Below, in pieces: positions 1 to 10,788 of a stretch of DNA of 64,000 bases; the stretch's first letter is position 1; the number at the start of each line of letters is the position of its first letter. The notes beneath the pieces were generated by a model. The model saw only the letters and a list, made by a program, of their open reading frames with translations. It was not told where the DNA came from and did no database searches. The DNA lies in NCBI RefSeq assembly GCF_947495255.1, contig NZ_CANLYI010000001.1, forward strand, positions 1 through 64,000. Direction: 5' to 3'. The translations under genes and the position numbers were made by a program. This stretch comes from an uncultured Winogradskyella sp. Lineage in GTDB: Bacteria; Bacteroidota; Bacteroidia; Flavobacteriales; Flavobacteriaceae.

Positions 1-183
1 ATCTTAATAACTATTCATTTATAACAACCTAATTACCTTTGCGCCAAATCAATTGTTATCTATAATAACCAATAAAAACAGCTACATAATTCTATACACA
101 TAATGTATATTCCTATTCTGACGTCTTCTTATATATAAGATGAATCATTCATTCCCTTAATAAACTTAACAATCAAAATAATT

Positions 184-2148
184 TTATAGAAAGAAATTCC
201 AAACCAAACCAAATCTTACTGTAAAATCACGATATGGTTGATTAGGTGCGGAAAAATAATCATAACCCGTAAATGATGAATTGAAATGTTCAGCTTTAAA
301 AAAGATACGTGTTTGTCTCACTTTGGCATTAATAAAGAAATCTAACCTAGGAAAACCTCCTAACTTCGTTTCATTTTGAGTATAGAACTCCGCCAATAAA
401 GGATCATAACCATTCATATTATATTTAGAAAAATAATTAGATGTGACTCCTATTTGAAGGGTCATTGACTTTTTAAATAATTGATTTGAATAATAAAGAG
501 TATTTCTAGCAATTAATGACGAGACATTAAGAACATCCTCGTCACTTATAACATTTTGAAACATCATTGTATTATCCAAAGCAAAATTACCTACTTTGAA
601 TTCTTTTTGAACCTTTACCCTAAAATATTGTAACGGTTTACTATACTGCTCAGGCGTAATTTTATTAAAATCATCTATTGACTCAACCGAACTAAAATAT
701 GTATAATTATCGATATTAGATATATCTATGAAAGCATTCAATAGTTTATCTGAAAGAAAACTAAAATTAATCTGCTGCGTGTTAACATTCTTAAAACTAT
801 CTAAATTGTACCAATTATAATTAAGGTAATCACTTTGATACAATAAATAATTATAATTTGGAAGTCTTGAATTAATTCCAAGGCCACCTATAACAGTCAT
901 ATCTTTGTTTAATTTTATTTTGATACTCGCATCTAAAAAACTTCCAACAAACAAATCTGATAGATTTACACCTCCTTTACTTGTAATATTAAAGCCCTTA
1001 TAGGTTTTTGAATAACTACCTTCTAATCCAAGAAAATTAGATTTGATACGATTAGGTATATTTTGATCAGACAACAAAACAATACTGTTGTATCCATAAT
1101 TAATATCATTATAGTTTATTCCTAACTGAACATTACCTATGGTGGAATTATTGTATTTTACACCCAGTGAAGTATTAAAATGCTCTAAGGTTACTTTATC
1201 ACTAATACTACTATTAAAAAATTCACCAAAATAATCACTTGTTGCTGATGTTTGAGCATACTTAAAGTACTTGTCCTCAAAAGAAACTTTATTATAAAGT
1301 ACAATATCATTGCTAATTAACGAATCTCTTTTTTTAGTTAAACGATATGAATGTTCAAAATAGAAACGTTTTCCTTCTAATATATTCTCAGCATCTTCAA
1401 AACTGGGGTCAAATACAGACCTATCAATAAACTCTTTATTTCCTGATGTAAAATTATCTAAATCTTCAGTTTTTAATCCTCCATTTTCTTGATTCAACAA
1501 ATCTTGCATTACTACATAACCAATTGCATTATATCGTTCATTTTTATTCTTAAAGTTAGAGGTAAACCGAAAATTACCAGAACTTGTTAATGCATTTTGA
1601 TAATTCCCTAAAGACCTTAGTCCCTTGTAGGCAAGAGAAAAATTAAACTCTTTAGTTAAGTTAACCGTAAATAAAGCATCTAAGAGTTGTCCTTGTTCAA
1701 AAGCTGTTTTATATGTTAACCTTGTTAAAGGGGTTGCAACTTCATAAAACTTTATATCCTCATGTTCTAAATAATTAAAATGTCTTGATCTTGCTCCAAA
1801 CAACGGTGAAGTCTTAGAGTCAAAAGAATTAAAACTAAGCGTATTATAAGTTTGACCGATATTAGCAAATGGCATTAGCCCAAAGTTGTCTTTTTGAAGA
1901 TAATTGAACTTATATTCTTTTTTTATGGTTATAGTAGTATCTATTTGAGTAGAATCTAAAACATGATTAAATTCTACATACATATCAATAGTTGCTAATT
2001 TAGCAAATCCATTAGATCGATTTAAAGAGGTCGAATCATTATCATTTGAATTACCTCTAATTGAACCTCCTCCTGTTAATTTTGTTTGAGCAACAGCACT
2101 AATAGAAAAAAGAAAAAAAACTAAAATAATAAAATATCTAGTATGCAT
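184..2148 (-). CDS. putative porin / outer-membrane beta-barrel protein
   Basis: 654 aa ORF with signal peptide (MHTRYFIILVFFLFSISAVAQ), alternating aromatic/polar strands and terminal ...FTVRFGLVWNFFL typical of outer-membrane barrels. Confidence 0.75.
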   Translation of the reverse strand: MHTRYFIILVFFLFSISAVAQTKLTGGGSIRGNSNDNDSTSLNRSNGFAKLATIDMYVEFNHVLDSTQIDTTITIKKEYKFNYLQKDNFGLMPFANIGQTYNTLSFNSFDSKTSPLFGARSRHFNYLEHEDIKFYEVATPLTRLTYKTAFEQGQLLDALFTVNLTKEFNFSLAYKGLRSLGNYQNALTSSGNFRFTSNFKNKNERYNAIGYVVMQDLLNQENGGLKTEDLDNFTSGNKEFIDRSVFDPSFEDAENILEGKRFYFEHSYRLTKKRDSLISNDIVLYNKVSFEDKYFKYAQTSATSDYFGEFFNSSISDKVTLEHFNTSLGVKYNNSTIGNVQLGINYNDINYGYNSIVLLSDQNIPNRIKSNFLGLEGSYSKTYKGFNITSKGGVNLSDLFVGSFLDASIKIKLNKDMTVIGGLGINSRLPNYNYLLYQSDYLNYNWYNLDSFKNVNTQQINFSFLSDKLLNAFIDISNIDNYTYFSSVESIDDFNKITPEQYSKPLQYFRVKVQKEFKVGNFALDNTMMFQNVISDEDVLNVSSLIARNTLYYSNQLFKKSMTLQIGVTSNYFSKYNMNGYDPLLAEFYTQNETKLGGFPRLDFFINAKVRQTRIFFKAEHFNSSFTGYDYFSAPNQPYRDFTVRFGLVWNFFL

Positions 2149-2227
2149 TTAATCGTTTATAAAATTCAAACAAAGTAAACCATAATTTATTGTATAAATT
2201 AAATAAATTACAATTTACTTAACATAA

Positions 2228-2257
2228 AAAAGACCAACAAAATTTTTGTTGATCTTT
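2228..2257 (-). terminator. intrinsic terminator downstream of the subtilase gene
   Basis: AAAGACCAACAAAAATTTTTGTTGATCTTT hairpin just after the stop of the minus-strand CDS ending at 2285. Confidence 0.6.
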
Positions 2258-2284
2258 CTTATTATATTAAAAATTGGTTACAAC

Positions 2285-4261
2285 CTATTCGATTACAATT
2301 TTTTGAGAAGTATTACTATTTCCTTTTGAAATATTAACAACATACATTCCTGGTTCAACACCATTTAAATTTATAGTTTGATTAAACTGTATTGAGTTAT
2401 TAGAATAAATGTTCTTATAAACAACTCTTCCTCTTGTATCATAAATATCAATACTCACATCATTATCGCTATTTAATAAAGAACTAAAATTAATTGTAAA
2501 AACCCCATTATTAGGATTAGGATAAACTACTAAATCATTTGAGAATGAATTCTCACTACTACTTAATGAAAGATTATTACCTGTAACTATTAATGAATAA
2601 TCTTGAGTTTGAGGACCAAAAATAGGTATTGCATTTCCTTCTAAAGTTCCTTTATGTGTTACCGTTAAAGTGTAAACACCAGTACTAGGTACGTCAATTT
2701 CAATTTTTTCAATATTATCTACTATATTATCACCTTTAGAGTTAGAAAAACCAGTAGATGACGAGTAATCTAATTTCCAAGGAAAATAAGTCGTACCATC
2801 TACTGTTAATCTGATATCAAGATCATTAACTAATCTTGGCGTTTGATTATTTAAAGTTCCATTAGCGACAATATCACCTGGCATATCCGTCCAAGACAAA
2901 GATGCAATTAACTTGTCTCCTGCCTGAGCAGAGAAAGTATATGTATAGGTTTGACCTTGTGCCATATTTAATTCACTAATTACAGCGTCACCATTAGTCT
3001 CATCCAAAATTGCTTCAGCTGAAGCATTAGCATTTAAAAATCCCCATCCAAATTTAGGATCTGGACCTATAGCAGCAATATCATCTATAGCTGTATGACA
3101 AACTAAACCTTTCAAGGTTGCGGCATTCATATAAACACCATGTAATTGAAAATAATACTCTTGTAACAACAATAATGTCCCTGCTGTATTAGGTGAAGCC
3201 ATTGAAGTTCCAGAAAAGGATGCATAAGCATCAGTAGGTATAGAGGAAAACAATTGCGTACCATCAGCTGCAACATCAGGTTTAATTCTTAAATCATCCG
3301 TAGGTCCCTGACTACTACTAGTATTAATTGCAACATTAGTAAGTTCATAATTTCCACTAAAAATAGGTTGTTCTGACGTTGATGGGCTTGCATTAGCAAC
3401 AACCAAATTATTTTTTGCGTTTTTATCTGTAGTTAATTTATCATATCCAGGAAATAGACCTCCAGTATAACTGGTCGAACCAGAATTACCAGCAGACGCT
3501 ACAATTAAATACTGTGGATTATTTTTAGCTATATTATCAATATCATAAGAATCTTGAGTATATGCACCCATGAACCATGCGTCTAATGTTCCTTCATCTT
3601 GCTCCACTGGTACTCCGTAAGAATGATTTGAAATTATTATTGGATTAACAGTCGAATTAACAGCTAAAACCATTTCTGACTCATCATCACTCCAATTATA
3701 TGATTTCACATTAACATTTGGTGCCATTCCTAAAGCATTTGCATTAGCACCTTTAGCAGCGATAGTCCCAGATACGTGCGTGCCATGACTACTAAAGCCA
3801 GAATCACCATCAACAGTCCCTGCATCAATAATAGTAACTCTAGAACTACTACCCGAAGCATCTGCAAATTCAGGATGCGTATCTTGTGCAGGACCACCAT
3901 CCCAAACACCTATAGTCATACCTGTTCCGTCTAGATTTAAATTAAGACTTCCACCAGGCTGTAAACGATTAGTTTTAGTTGCTCTACCAGCGTCAAGGTT
4001 ATCTGTAGATTTATAAATAGGTTTTCCATCTATTATATCATAGATATGCATAATATTTATCTCATCTTTTATAGTCACAACTGTTTTAGGATTCATAGTT
4101 AAATATGACTGAATCCTTTCTAATCGATTAACTTCTTGTTGTTCTAATTGTAATAATAATTCCTTATTTCCATCTGAAAGATTATTGTATTCTAATTTTT
4201 GAGCATAACTAAAATTAGAAATTGCTAAAACCGCAATAATAGATAGTAAAACGTGCTTCAT
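2285..4261 (-). CDS. S8 family serine peptidase with T9SS type A C-terminal sorting domain
   Basis: Subtilase motifs DGGPAQDTHPEF, HGTHVSGTIAAKG, GTSMASPNTAG; C-terminal VVYPNPNNGVFTINF...GMYVVNISKGN...QKIVIE. Start set at MKHVLLSIIAVL (signal peptide) rather than the longer ORF start at 4297. Confidence 0.92.
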   Translation of the reverse strand: MKHVLLSIIAVLAISNFSYAQKLEYNNLSDGNKELLLQLEQQEVNRLERIQSYLTMNPKTVVTIKDEINIMHIYDIIDGKPIYKSTDNLDAGRATKTNRLQPGGSLNLNLDGTGMTIGVWDGGPAQDTHPEFADASGSSSRVTIIDAGTVDGDSGFSSHGTHVSGTIAAKGANANALGMAPNVNVKSYNWSDDESEMVLAVNSTVNPIIISNHSYGVPVEQDEGTLDAWFMGAYTQDSYDIDNIAKNNPQYLIVASAGNSGSTSYTGGLFPGYDKLTTDKNAKNNLVVANASPSTSEQPIFSGNYELTNVAINTSSSQGPTDDLRIKPDVAADGTQLFSSIPTDAYASFSGTSMASPNTAGTLLLLQEYYFQLHGVYMNAATLKGLVCHTAIDDIAAIGPDPKFGWGFLNANASAEAILDETNGDAVISELNMAQGQTYTYTFSAQAGDKLIASLSWTDMPGDIVANGTLNNQTPRLVNDLDIRLTVDGTTYFPWKLDYSSSTGFSNSKGDNIVDNIEKIEIDVPSTGVYTLTVTHKGTLEGNAIPIFGPQTQDYSLIVTGNNLSLSSSENSFSNDLVVYPNPNNGVFTINFSSLLNSDNDVSIDIYDTRGRVVYKNIYSNNSIQFNQTINLNGVEPGMYVVNISKGNSNTSQKIVIE

Positions 4262-4334
4262 TTTTCTTTTTTTATTAAATTTTATTGCAATATACATCTA
4301 TTTTGTATGAATCCATAACCATTAAAATAATAAA

Positions 4335-4362
4335 AAGCCACCTAATAAAAATTAGGTGGCTT
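4335..4362 (-). terminator. intrinsic terminator
   Basis: AAGCCACCTAAT-AAAA-ATTAGGTGGCTT perfect stem; T-rich on the minus strand after the hairpin. Confidence 0.75.
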
Positions 4363-4386
4363 AAAAAATATAATTATTGTATCTAA

Positions 4387-5115
4387 TTATTCTATAGTAA
4401 ATGTAGCAGATGAATTTGCACCAGCTAATGTAGTATCAGCAACCAAAACTCCTGCAGCAGTAGACACAGAATAAGTTGGTCCACCATCACCGTAAGAATC
4501 ATAAACTACAACTCCATAATCACCAGACTCTAAGCAGAAGTCAAAACTTAACTCAGCAAAATCATCATCAGGATTAACATATGGTCCACCTGAGCCAATT
4601 AATTCTGGTGCACCAGTTAAATTATACAATTCCCAAGTAGTCTCATCTGGCCAAGTATCCATAGTAATTGCAAATGTTACAATTGTGTTTAAACACTCTT
4701 CAGTAAAATTAATTGTAAGATCATTACCAAAAGTTAATCCTACTTCTTCTTGAAAACTAAGGATTAAAGTTTGCTTAACAAACTCTAACGCTTCATCATC
4801 TGTAAGAGAGATAGAAATAGTACCGATATTACTATTTGCAGGAATAGTAACTGTACTTGGAATAGTGTAATCAACTGCTAATGTAGAAGCGTCATCCACT
4901 AAAATAGTATAAGTTCTATCAGATCCAGAAACTTCACTAGCAGCTACTGTTACTTCAACAGTTTCAGTAGCATTCTTTACTACTTCAATAACTTTAGGTG
5001 TTGGTTCAAATCCTACGTGATTAGAAAGACCAGAATCTAAACCTTCATCTTGACTACAATTTGTAAATACAACTGAAATAGCCAAAATTGTAAATATTTT
5101 AAAATAATTTTTCAT
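4387..5115 (-). CDS. lipoprotein with Calx-beta-like region and C-terminal secreted-type beta domain
   Basis: Lipobox (ISVVFTNC); segment YTIPSTVTIPANSNIGTISISLTDDEALE; C-terminal DETTWELYNLTG...SGGPY...CLESGDYGVVVYDSYGDGG. Confidence 0.65.
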   Translation of the reverse strand: MKNYFKIFTILAISVVFTNCSQDEGLDSGLSNHVGFEPTPKVIEVVKNATETVEVTVAASEVSGSDRTYTILVDDASTLAVDYTIPSTVTIPANSNIGTISISLTDDEALEFVKQTLILSFQEEVGLTFGNDLTINFTEECLNTIVTFAITMDTWPDETTWELYNLTGAPELIGSGGPYVNPDDDFAELSFDFCLESGDYGVVVYDSYGDGGPTYSVSTAAGVLVADTTLAGANSSATFTIE

Positions 5116-5130
5116 AATACTAATTCAAAT

Positions 5131-6651
5131 TTAATTTTGCGATGTAATCGCAGGATTATTATTTAATTCAGATTGAGGGATATCAGGAGAAATATTATCC
5201 GCATTATAAATCAAAGTTGCACCAGCTTGGAAAGCATGATTTGTACCTCTAGTGATAGTTGCTTGATTACGTTTCATAGCAAAATAAGATTTACCTTCAC
5301 CCCACATTTCTATACGAGTTTGTAGATAGATAAAATCAATTAAAGCCTGACCTGTTAAAGGATCTACTGCTGCAGCTGCTGCAGTTGTCCCCATTCTTAT
5401 ATTTAACAATTCTTTAAGTCTTGTTTTTGCTGTTGTTTCATCTCCTGTTTTTGCAGAAGCTTCTGCACTTAACAAATAAAACTCTTCAACTCTCATATAA
5501 ATATAGTCAGTTGTCATAGGATTCTGAGAGAACACAACTCTATTTGGTGCATAAAACTTATTAATTGGCATCAAATGATTTGTATCAGTCACATCATCTA
5601 AGAATTGTGATTTTCTAATATCACTATCCGGAATCTGAGCAAATAAAGCGTCATCCATAGCTTTTCTATCACCAGCCGCAGCATAGCTATAAGAGTAAAG
5701 ATCAACAATACCCCACCAACTAACTAAACCTAAACCTATATCTGTAGTAAGATCATATCCCCACATCCAAGCAGCGCTATTAACATCACTAAACCCAGAA
5801 CCTGATCCTGGATAAGCAAGCTCTCCAGCAGTAAGTAAAGAATATCCTCCAGTGTTAACTATTTGTTCCGAAACAGTTTTAGCATCTGGATAGTTACCCA
5901 TTGCAGCATAAGTATAAGCTAATAAACCTTGAGCCACAGATTTATTGATGTAATGTTTCAACGGTCTGTTATAATCTTCTAACAACACAACAGCGCTAGT
6001 TAAATCTGATACAATTAAATCATAAATCTGAGAAGCTGGTACTTTTGCAAAACTAGTTTGTGTAGGATCAGAAGTATAGAAAGGTAAAATCTCTTGATTA
6101 GGATCATATTCTCTCTGAAACAATTGTGTTAAATAAAAATAACCATAAGCTCTTAACGCTTTTGATTGTCCTAAAATAGCTTTTGCTTCATCTCCCTCAG
6201 GGACAGCATCCTCACCACCAGACTGTGCTATAAGAAGGTTAGCCGTATTAAGAACTCTATATAGATAATTCCACATAATTTCATTTTCATCATCAGAGAA
6301 ATTCGTAGTAAATACTAAATTAGATGTACCAGCATACCAACTATAAGTATTAGTAGACAAAGCCATATCACCACATAACATGTCTGTCCACACATCTATA
6401 CCTTTGTGACCAATATCATAATGCCTTCCTGCATCATCACCAAGTGCCCCAAATCTCTGTATCATAAAAGTATAAATACCATTTAATGTACCTTCAACAA
6501 GTGCTGGGTTTACATCAATATTATCAGCAAAATCAGCATCCGTTAATTCAGAGGTATCTCTTTGCGGCTCTAAAAAATCATCTCCACAACTCACTGTGCA
6601 GAACGTTAATGCTATCGCACAAACGTAAAATAAAACATTTCTTTTCATCAT
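5131..6651 (-). CDS. RagB/SusD family nutrient uptake outer membrane protein
   Basis: Lipoprotein signal (FCTVSCGDDFLEP), SusD-type ALRAYGYFYLTQLFQREYD and C-terminal RVEEFYLLSAEASAKTGD; adjacent to SusC. Confidence 0.93.
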   Translation of the reverse strand: MMKRNVLFYVCAIALTFCTVSCGDDFLEPQRDTSELTDADFADNIDVNPALVEGTLNGIYTFMIQRFGALGDDAGRHYDIGHKGIDVWTDMLCGDMALSTNTYSWYAGTSNLVFTTNFSDDENEIMWNYLYRVLNTANLLIAQSGGEDAVPEGDEAKAILGQSKALRAYGYFYLTQLFQREYDPNQEILPFYTSDPTQTSFAKVPASQIYDLIVSDLTSAVVLLEDYNRPLKHYINKSVAQGLLAYTYAAMGNYPDAKTVSEQIVNTGGYSLLTAGELAYPGSGSGFSDVNSAAWMWGYDLTTDIGLGLVSWWGIVDLYSYSYAAAGDRKAMDDALFAQIPDSDIRKSQFLDDVTDTNHLMPINKFYAPNRVVFSQNPMTTDYIYMRVEEFYLLSAEASAKTGDETTAKTRLKELLNIRMGTTAAAAAVDPLTGQALIDFIYLQTRIEMWGEGKSYFAMKRNQATITRGTNHAFQAGATLIYNADNISPDIPQSELNNNPAITSQN

Positions 6652-6661
6652 TACTTTTTTT

Positions 6662-9600
6662 TTAAAATTGAACTTTTAATCCTACACTATATGTAGTCAT
6701 AGGAGCGTATCGGTATACACTAGAAGCACCAGACTCTGAAGTAGATGGATTGAATCCTTCTCTATGAGAGAATAAAAACAAATTATCACCAGCAATGTAT
6801 AGATTCATTCTAGTAATCCCAGTATCCTTAAGCATATTTTCAGTTAATGTATAACCTAATTGTAAATTATTTAAAGATAAATAATCAGCTTTAGTTATAA
6901 ATCTAGTTGACGTAGCATCAAAAAGAGCATCAGTTGTATATGCATCCGAAAGTCTAGGTACATTAGTAATATCTCCAGGCTGTTGCCATCTATCTCTAAT
7001 ATCTGTATGCCAGTTATCAGCACCTACTTTACCATTACCCATTAACCAAGAGTAATTAGAATCATATGCATAACCACCAATACTATAAGAGAACTGAGAA
7101 GATAAGCTGAAGTTTTTATAACCTAAGTTTATTCTAAATGCTCCTCTTAACTTAGGAATAGCACTTTTACCAACATACTTCTGTGTAGCTTCTGAATATA
7201 CTGTAGTTGTAGTTTTTTCTACATTAGCGTTCTCATTAGCATCTTTATACAATATCATATTTGTAATTGCAACATCTGTAGATGCATTATAAAGACCGTT
7301 GCCATCAATATCATCATAGTATAAATTCCAAAGTGCAGAACCGTTACCAGGATCAACACCTGCCCATTCGCGAGTAAAGAAATCATAAACAGAGCTACCT
7401 TGAGAAATAGCATAAATACTACCACCTCTATCATCAAATATTTTTGTTTCTCCAGTAATTTGATCAATTGGCATTTCAGTCATTTCATTCTTAATAATTT
7501 CACCATTAATACCTAAGCTAAGGCTAAAATCACCTGAATTTTCTGCTTTTATTAAATTAGCATTAATATCAAATTCTAATCCACTGTTTCTTAATTGACC
7601 GTCATTGATAAACGTTGAAATAAATCCACTAGAACCAGGTAATGTTTGTTCAAAGAATAAATTATCAGTATTCTTAACGTAATAATCAACATTAACATCA
7701 AGTGTGTTATTAAACAATGTAGTTTCAACTCCAATCTGAGCAATTTTTGCAGTCTCCCAAGTTAAATCTGGATTAGATCTTTCCGTATCTGGAGTAAATG
7801 AATAATCATCTGTATTACCTATTCCAAAAATTTGCCAACCGTAACGAAGTCTGGTACCTTGATCACCATTAACTCCGTAACTAGCTTTAAGCTTTAAATA
7901 ATCAACCGCACTTACTGAAGACATAAAATCTTCTTTTGTCATTACCCAACCAGCACCAACTGACCAGAATGTACCCCATTTATCATTAATGAATCTAGAT
8001 GAACCATCACGTCTAATAGATGAAGTTAAAAAATATTTATTTTTATAATCATAGTTCAACTGACCAAAATAACTTTCTAATGTCCAACGTTGAGAATATG
8101 AACCCGGTCTACCTATAGTTGTAGTATATTGATCTAAATCTAATGTATTAGGTAATATAGCATTACTTTTATATGCATAGATTCTAGTAAATTCATATGA
8201 ATTTGCTTCATGTGCACCAAAAACTTCAATTGAATGATCATCACTACTTCCAAAAGCTGTTTTATATCTTAATAATGTAAGGAAGTTATCATTAGTTCTA
8301 GTACTTATTTGCTTGTATAAACGACCATAAATAGATTCTACTGAAGCAGCCCCGTAATATGGATTATCTCTATCACTATAATCAAAGTTCTCTCTTTGTG
8401 TACCATATCTATTTTCTAAAGTTAATCCTTTAGCTAAATCGATATTAAAATAAACATTACCAAATAAACTATTGTCGTAACTTCTAGTTAAATTATAAGT
8501 TGCATCAGCAATACCGTTTGTAGCAGTAGAAAATCTTCTACTATTATCTCCTAAACTGTTACTACTTTGGTTATCACCATAATCAAACTGATAACCTCCA
8601 AAAATTGGATCTTCTATTTTGTTACCATTTCCATCTCTAAGAAATATAGAATAAATTCTTGGAGCAGCATTAGCCATTAAAAAGATACTACCTGTATCGG
8701 TCGTTTGACCATTTTGAGTTGTTCTTGAACCTGCATAAGTTGCATTAGCTCCTACCTTCAACCAATCATTAACCTGATGATCCACATTAACTCTACCTGT
8801 ATATCTTCTAAAATCAGAATTTATACCTACTCCTTCATCATTAACAAATCCTAAAGAAGTTGAATATGTAGTACTTTCATTTCCTCCAGACATAGAGATA
8901 TTAGCCTCTTGTCTATAACCTGTACGAAACGCATATTCTCCCCAATCTTCTGGAGTATATTTTCTAGTAATACCAGAATTAAACTCACCTGTTGAAGGAT
9001 TAATTAATTGATCTCCATCAGCATTCCATAAGTTGTAATAAGGGTTTATACCATTAGCAGCACTGTATAAGTTATCACTAGCATATTGCTCAGGATTAGA
9101 ATTACCACTTAAACGTGCATTATTTCTCATTGCATCCCAAGAGATTTCAGCATATTCTTCTGGCGACTCAATAACATCATAACCTGGAATTGAAAAAGAA
9201 GAAACACTCGTTTTTAAATCTACACTTATAGACGATTTAGTTTTACTTCCTTTATTCGTTGTAATTAAAATTACACCATTCGCTCCTCTAGAACCATAAA
9301 TAGATGTTGCAGCTGCATCTTTCAAAATAACTAAATTTGATATATCATTTTGATTAATCGCATTAATTTGTCCTCCATAAGGAACACCATCTACTACATA
9401 TAAAGGATTTCTATTTCCGTTAACAGAACCAAAACCTCTAATTCTAATTGTAGCACTAGAACCTGGCTGACCTGTTGTTTGAATAACATTAACTCCAGAT
9501 GCCTCTCCTTTTAAAGCTTGAGAAACGTTTGAAAATGTTTTAGCTTCAATATCTTTTACATCAACTTTTGCAGCTGTACCTGTAAAAGCTTCTTTTGTTG

Positions 9601-9937
9601 TTGAACCATATCCAACAACGACAACTTCATCAAGTGAGCTAGCATCTTTTAATGCAACATCATAAGTACTACCAGCACCAATTGTAACTTCTCCAGGCTC
9701 CATACCTACGTAAGAAATTACTAAAACGTCTCCGTTATTAACCTTAATGGTAAATTTACCATCAAAATCTGTTTGTTGACCTCTAGAGGTCCCTTTTACA
9801 ATTACACTCGCTCCAGGAAGGGGTAAACCATCTGATAATGTTGTAACTGTACCTGTGACAGTTTTCTCTTGTGCAAAAGAAAATTGCATCACGAACGCCA
9901 TAAAAAGCGTTAATAACCATGTTAATTTTAATTTCAT
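6662..9937 (-). CDS. SusC/RagA family TonB-linked outer membrane protein
   Basis: CarboxypepD_reg-like N-terminus (VTGTVTTLSDGLPLPGASVIVKGTSRGQQTDFDGKF), DEVVVVGYGS, plug motif GSVNGNRNPLYVVDGVPYGG, 1091 aa barrel. Confidence 0.96.
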   Translation of the reverse strand: MKLKLTWLLTLFMAFVMQFSFAQEKTVTGTVTTLSDGLPLPGASVIVKGTSRGQQTDFDGKFTIKVNNGDVLVISYVGMEPGEVTIGAGSTYDVALKDASSLDEVVVVGYGSTTKEAFTGTAAKVDVKDIEAKTFSNVSQALKGEASGVNVIQTTGQPGSSATIRIRGFGSVNGNRNPLYVVDGVPYGGQINAINQNDISNLVILKDAAATSIYGSRGANGVILITTNKGSKTKSSISVDLKTSVSSFSIPGYDVIESPEEYAEISWDAMRNNARLSGNSNPEQYASDNLYSAANGINPYYNLWNADGDQLINPSTGEFNSGITRKYTPEDWGEYAFRTGYRQEANISMSGGNESTTYSTSLGFVNDEGVGINSDFRRYTGRVNVDHQVNDWLKVGANATYAGSRTTQNGQTTDTGSIFLMANAAPRIYSIFLRDGNGNKIEDPIFGGYQFDYGDNQSSNSLGDNSRRFSTATNGIADATYNLTRSYDNSLFGNVYFNIDLAKGLTLENRYGTQRENFDYSDRDNPYYGAASVESIYGRLYKQISTRTNDNFLTLLRYKTAFGSSDDHSIEVFGAHEANSYEFTRIYAYKSNAILPNTLDLDQYTTTIGRPGSYSQRWTLESYFGQLNYDYKNKYFLTSSIRRDGSSRFINDKWGTFWSVGAGWVMTKEDFMSSVSAVDYLKLKASYGVNGDQGTRLRYGWQIFGIGNTDDYSFTPDTERSNPDLTWETAKIAQIGVETTLFNNTLDVNVDYYVKNTDNLFFEQTLPGSSGFISTFINDGQLRNSGLEFDINANLIKAENSGDFSLSLGINGEIIKNEMTEMPIDQITGETKIFDDRGGSIYAISQGSSVYDFFTREWAGVDPGNGSALWNLYYDDIDGNGLYNASTDVAITNMILYKDANENANVEKTTTTVYSEATQKYVGKSAIPKLRGAFRINLGYKNFSLSSQFSYSIGGYAYDSNYSWLMGNGKVGADNWHTDIRDRWQQPGDITNVPRLSDAYTTDALFDATSTRFITKADYLSLNNLQLGYTLTENMLKDTGITRMNLYIAGDNLFLFSHREGFNPSTSESGASSVYRYAPMTTYSVGLKVQF

Positions 9938-10151
9938 AAAACAATTATTTGAGTTAGTCTAGTTGCAAACATCTTAATTAAATATTAAATAAGCAAGGCT
10001 TTTTGCTAAAAAAATGTTAACAACGTTACGATATTGACAACAAACGCCATGTTTCATTTTCTCATTGGTTTTAAGCATTAACTCACTACTTAGATGTAAA
10101 AAGTGTAAAAGGGTTGCGTTAAAATTTTAACTTTGTTCAAAATTTAACATT

Positions 10152-10754
10152 TTGACACTAAAAATTAGATATTCTTCTTTTGATTTTGAATGCGGAACAG
10201 ACGAAGCTGGCAGAGGCTGTCTCGCTGGTCCTGTCACTGCAGCCGCAGTTATTTTACCAATAACTTTTAAAAACAAAATTTTAACCGATTCAAAACAACT
10301 TTCTGAGAAAAAACGGTATTTATTGAGACCTGTTATTGAAAATGAAAGCATTTCTGCAGCTTTTCAACATATTTTTGAAGACGAAATTGATTCTATCAAT
10401 ATTTTAAACGCATCAATTAAAGCCATGCATGGTTCTATTTCTCAATTAGAGACTACTCCAGAGTTTATAATTGTAGATGGCAACCGGTTTAAATCCTATG
10501 AAGATATCCCATATAAAACTATCATTAAAGGTGATAGTAAATACCTAAGTATTGCAGCAGCTTCGGTTTTAGCGAAAACTTATAGAGATGATTATATGGA
10601 AAAAATCCATGAAGAATACCCAATGTACAATTGGAAACAGAACAAAGGTTACCCAACAAAAGAACATAGAGCGGCTATTAAAAAATACGGAGTTACAAAA
10701 TATCACAGAAAAACCTTCAGATTATTACCTGAGCAATACCAATTGGATATATAA
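10152..10754 (+). CDS. rnhB: ribonuclease HII
   Basis: [60 protein letters not shown]. Confidence 0.96.
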   Translation: MTLKIRYSSFDFECGTDEAGRGCLAGPVTAAAVILPITFKNKILTDSKQLSEKKRYLLRPVIENESISAAFQHIFEDEIDSINILNASIKAMHGSISQLETTPEFIIVDGNRFKSYEDIPYKTIIKGDSKYLSIAAASVLAKTYRDDYMEKIHEEYPMYNWKQNKGYPTKEHRAAIKKYGVTKYHRKTFRLLPEQYQLDI

Positions 10755-10788
10755 CTTTTTATATTTGTAGCCTAATTAATTCTACTAT

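Noticed and set aside
34-41. TACCTTTG promoter-like motif at the left edge
   Set aside because: Points toward the 3' end of a minus-strand gene, no convincing -33, no downstream plus-strand ORF visible.
10127-10351. Minus-strand ORF overlapping the start of rnhB
   Set aside because: Antisense to conserved RNase HII motifs.
10743-10767. TTG-N14-TATATTTG upstream of the 788-aa lipoprotein
   Set aside because: Spacer too short for the consensus; only the -7 looks plausible.
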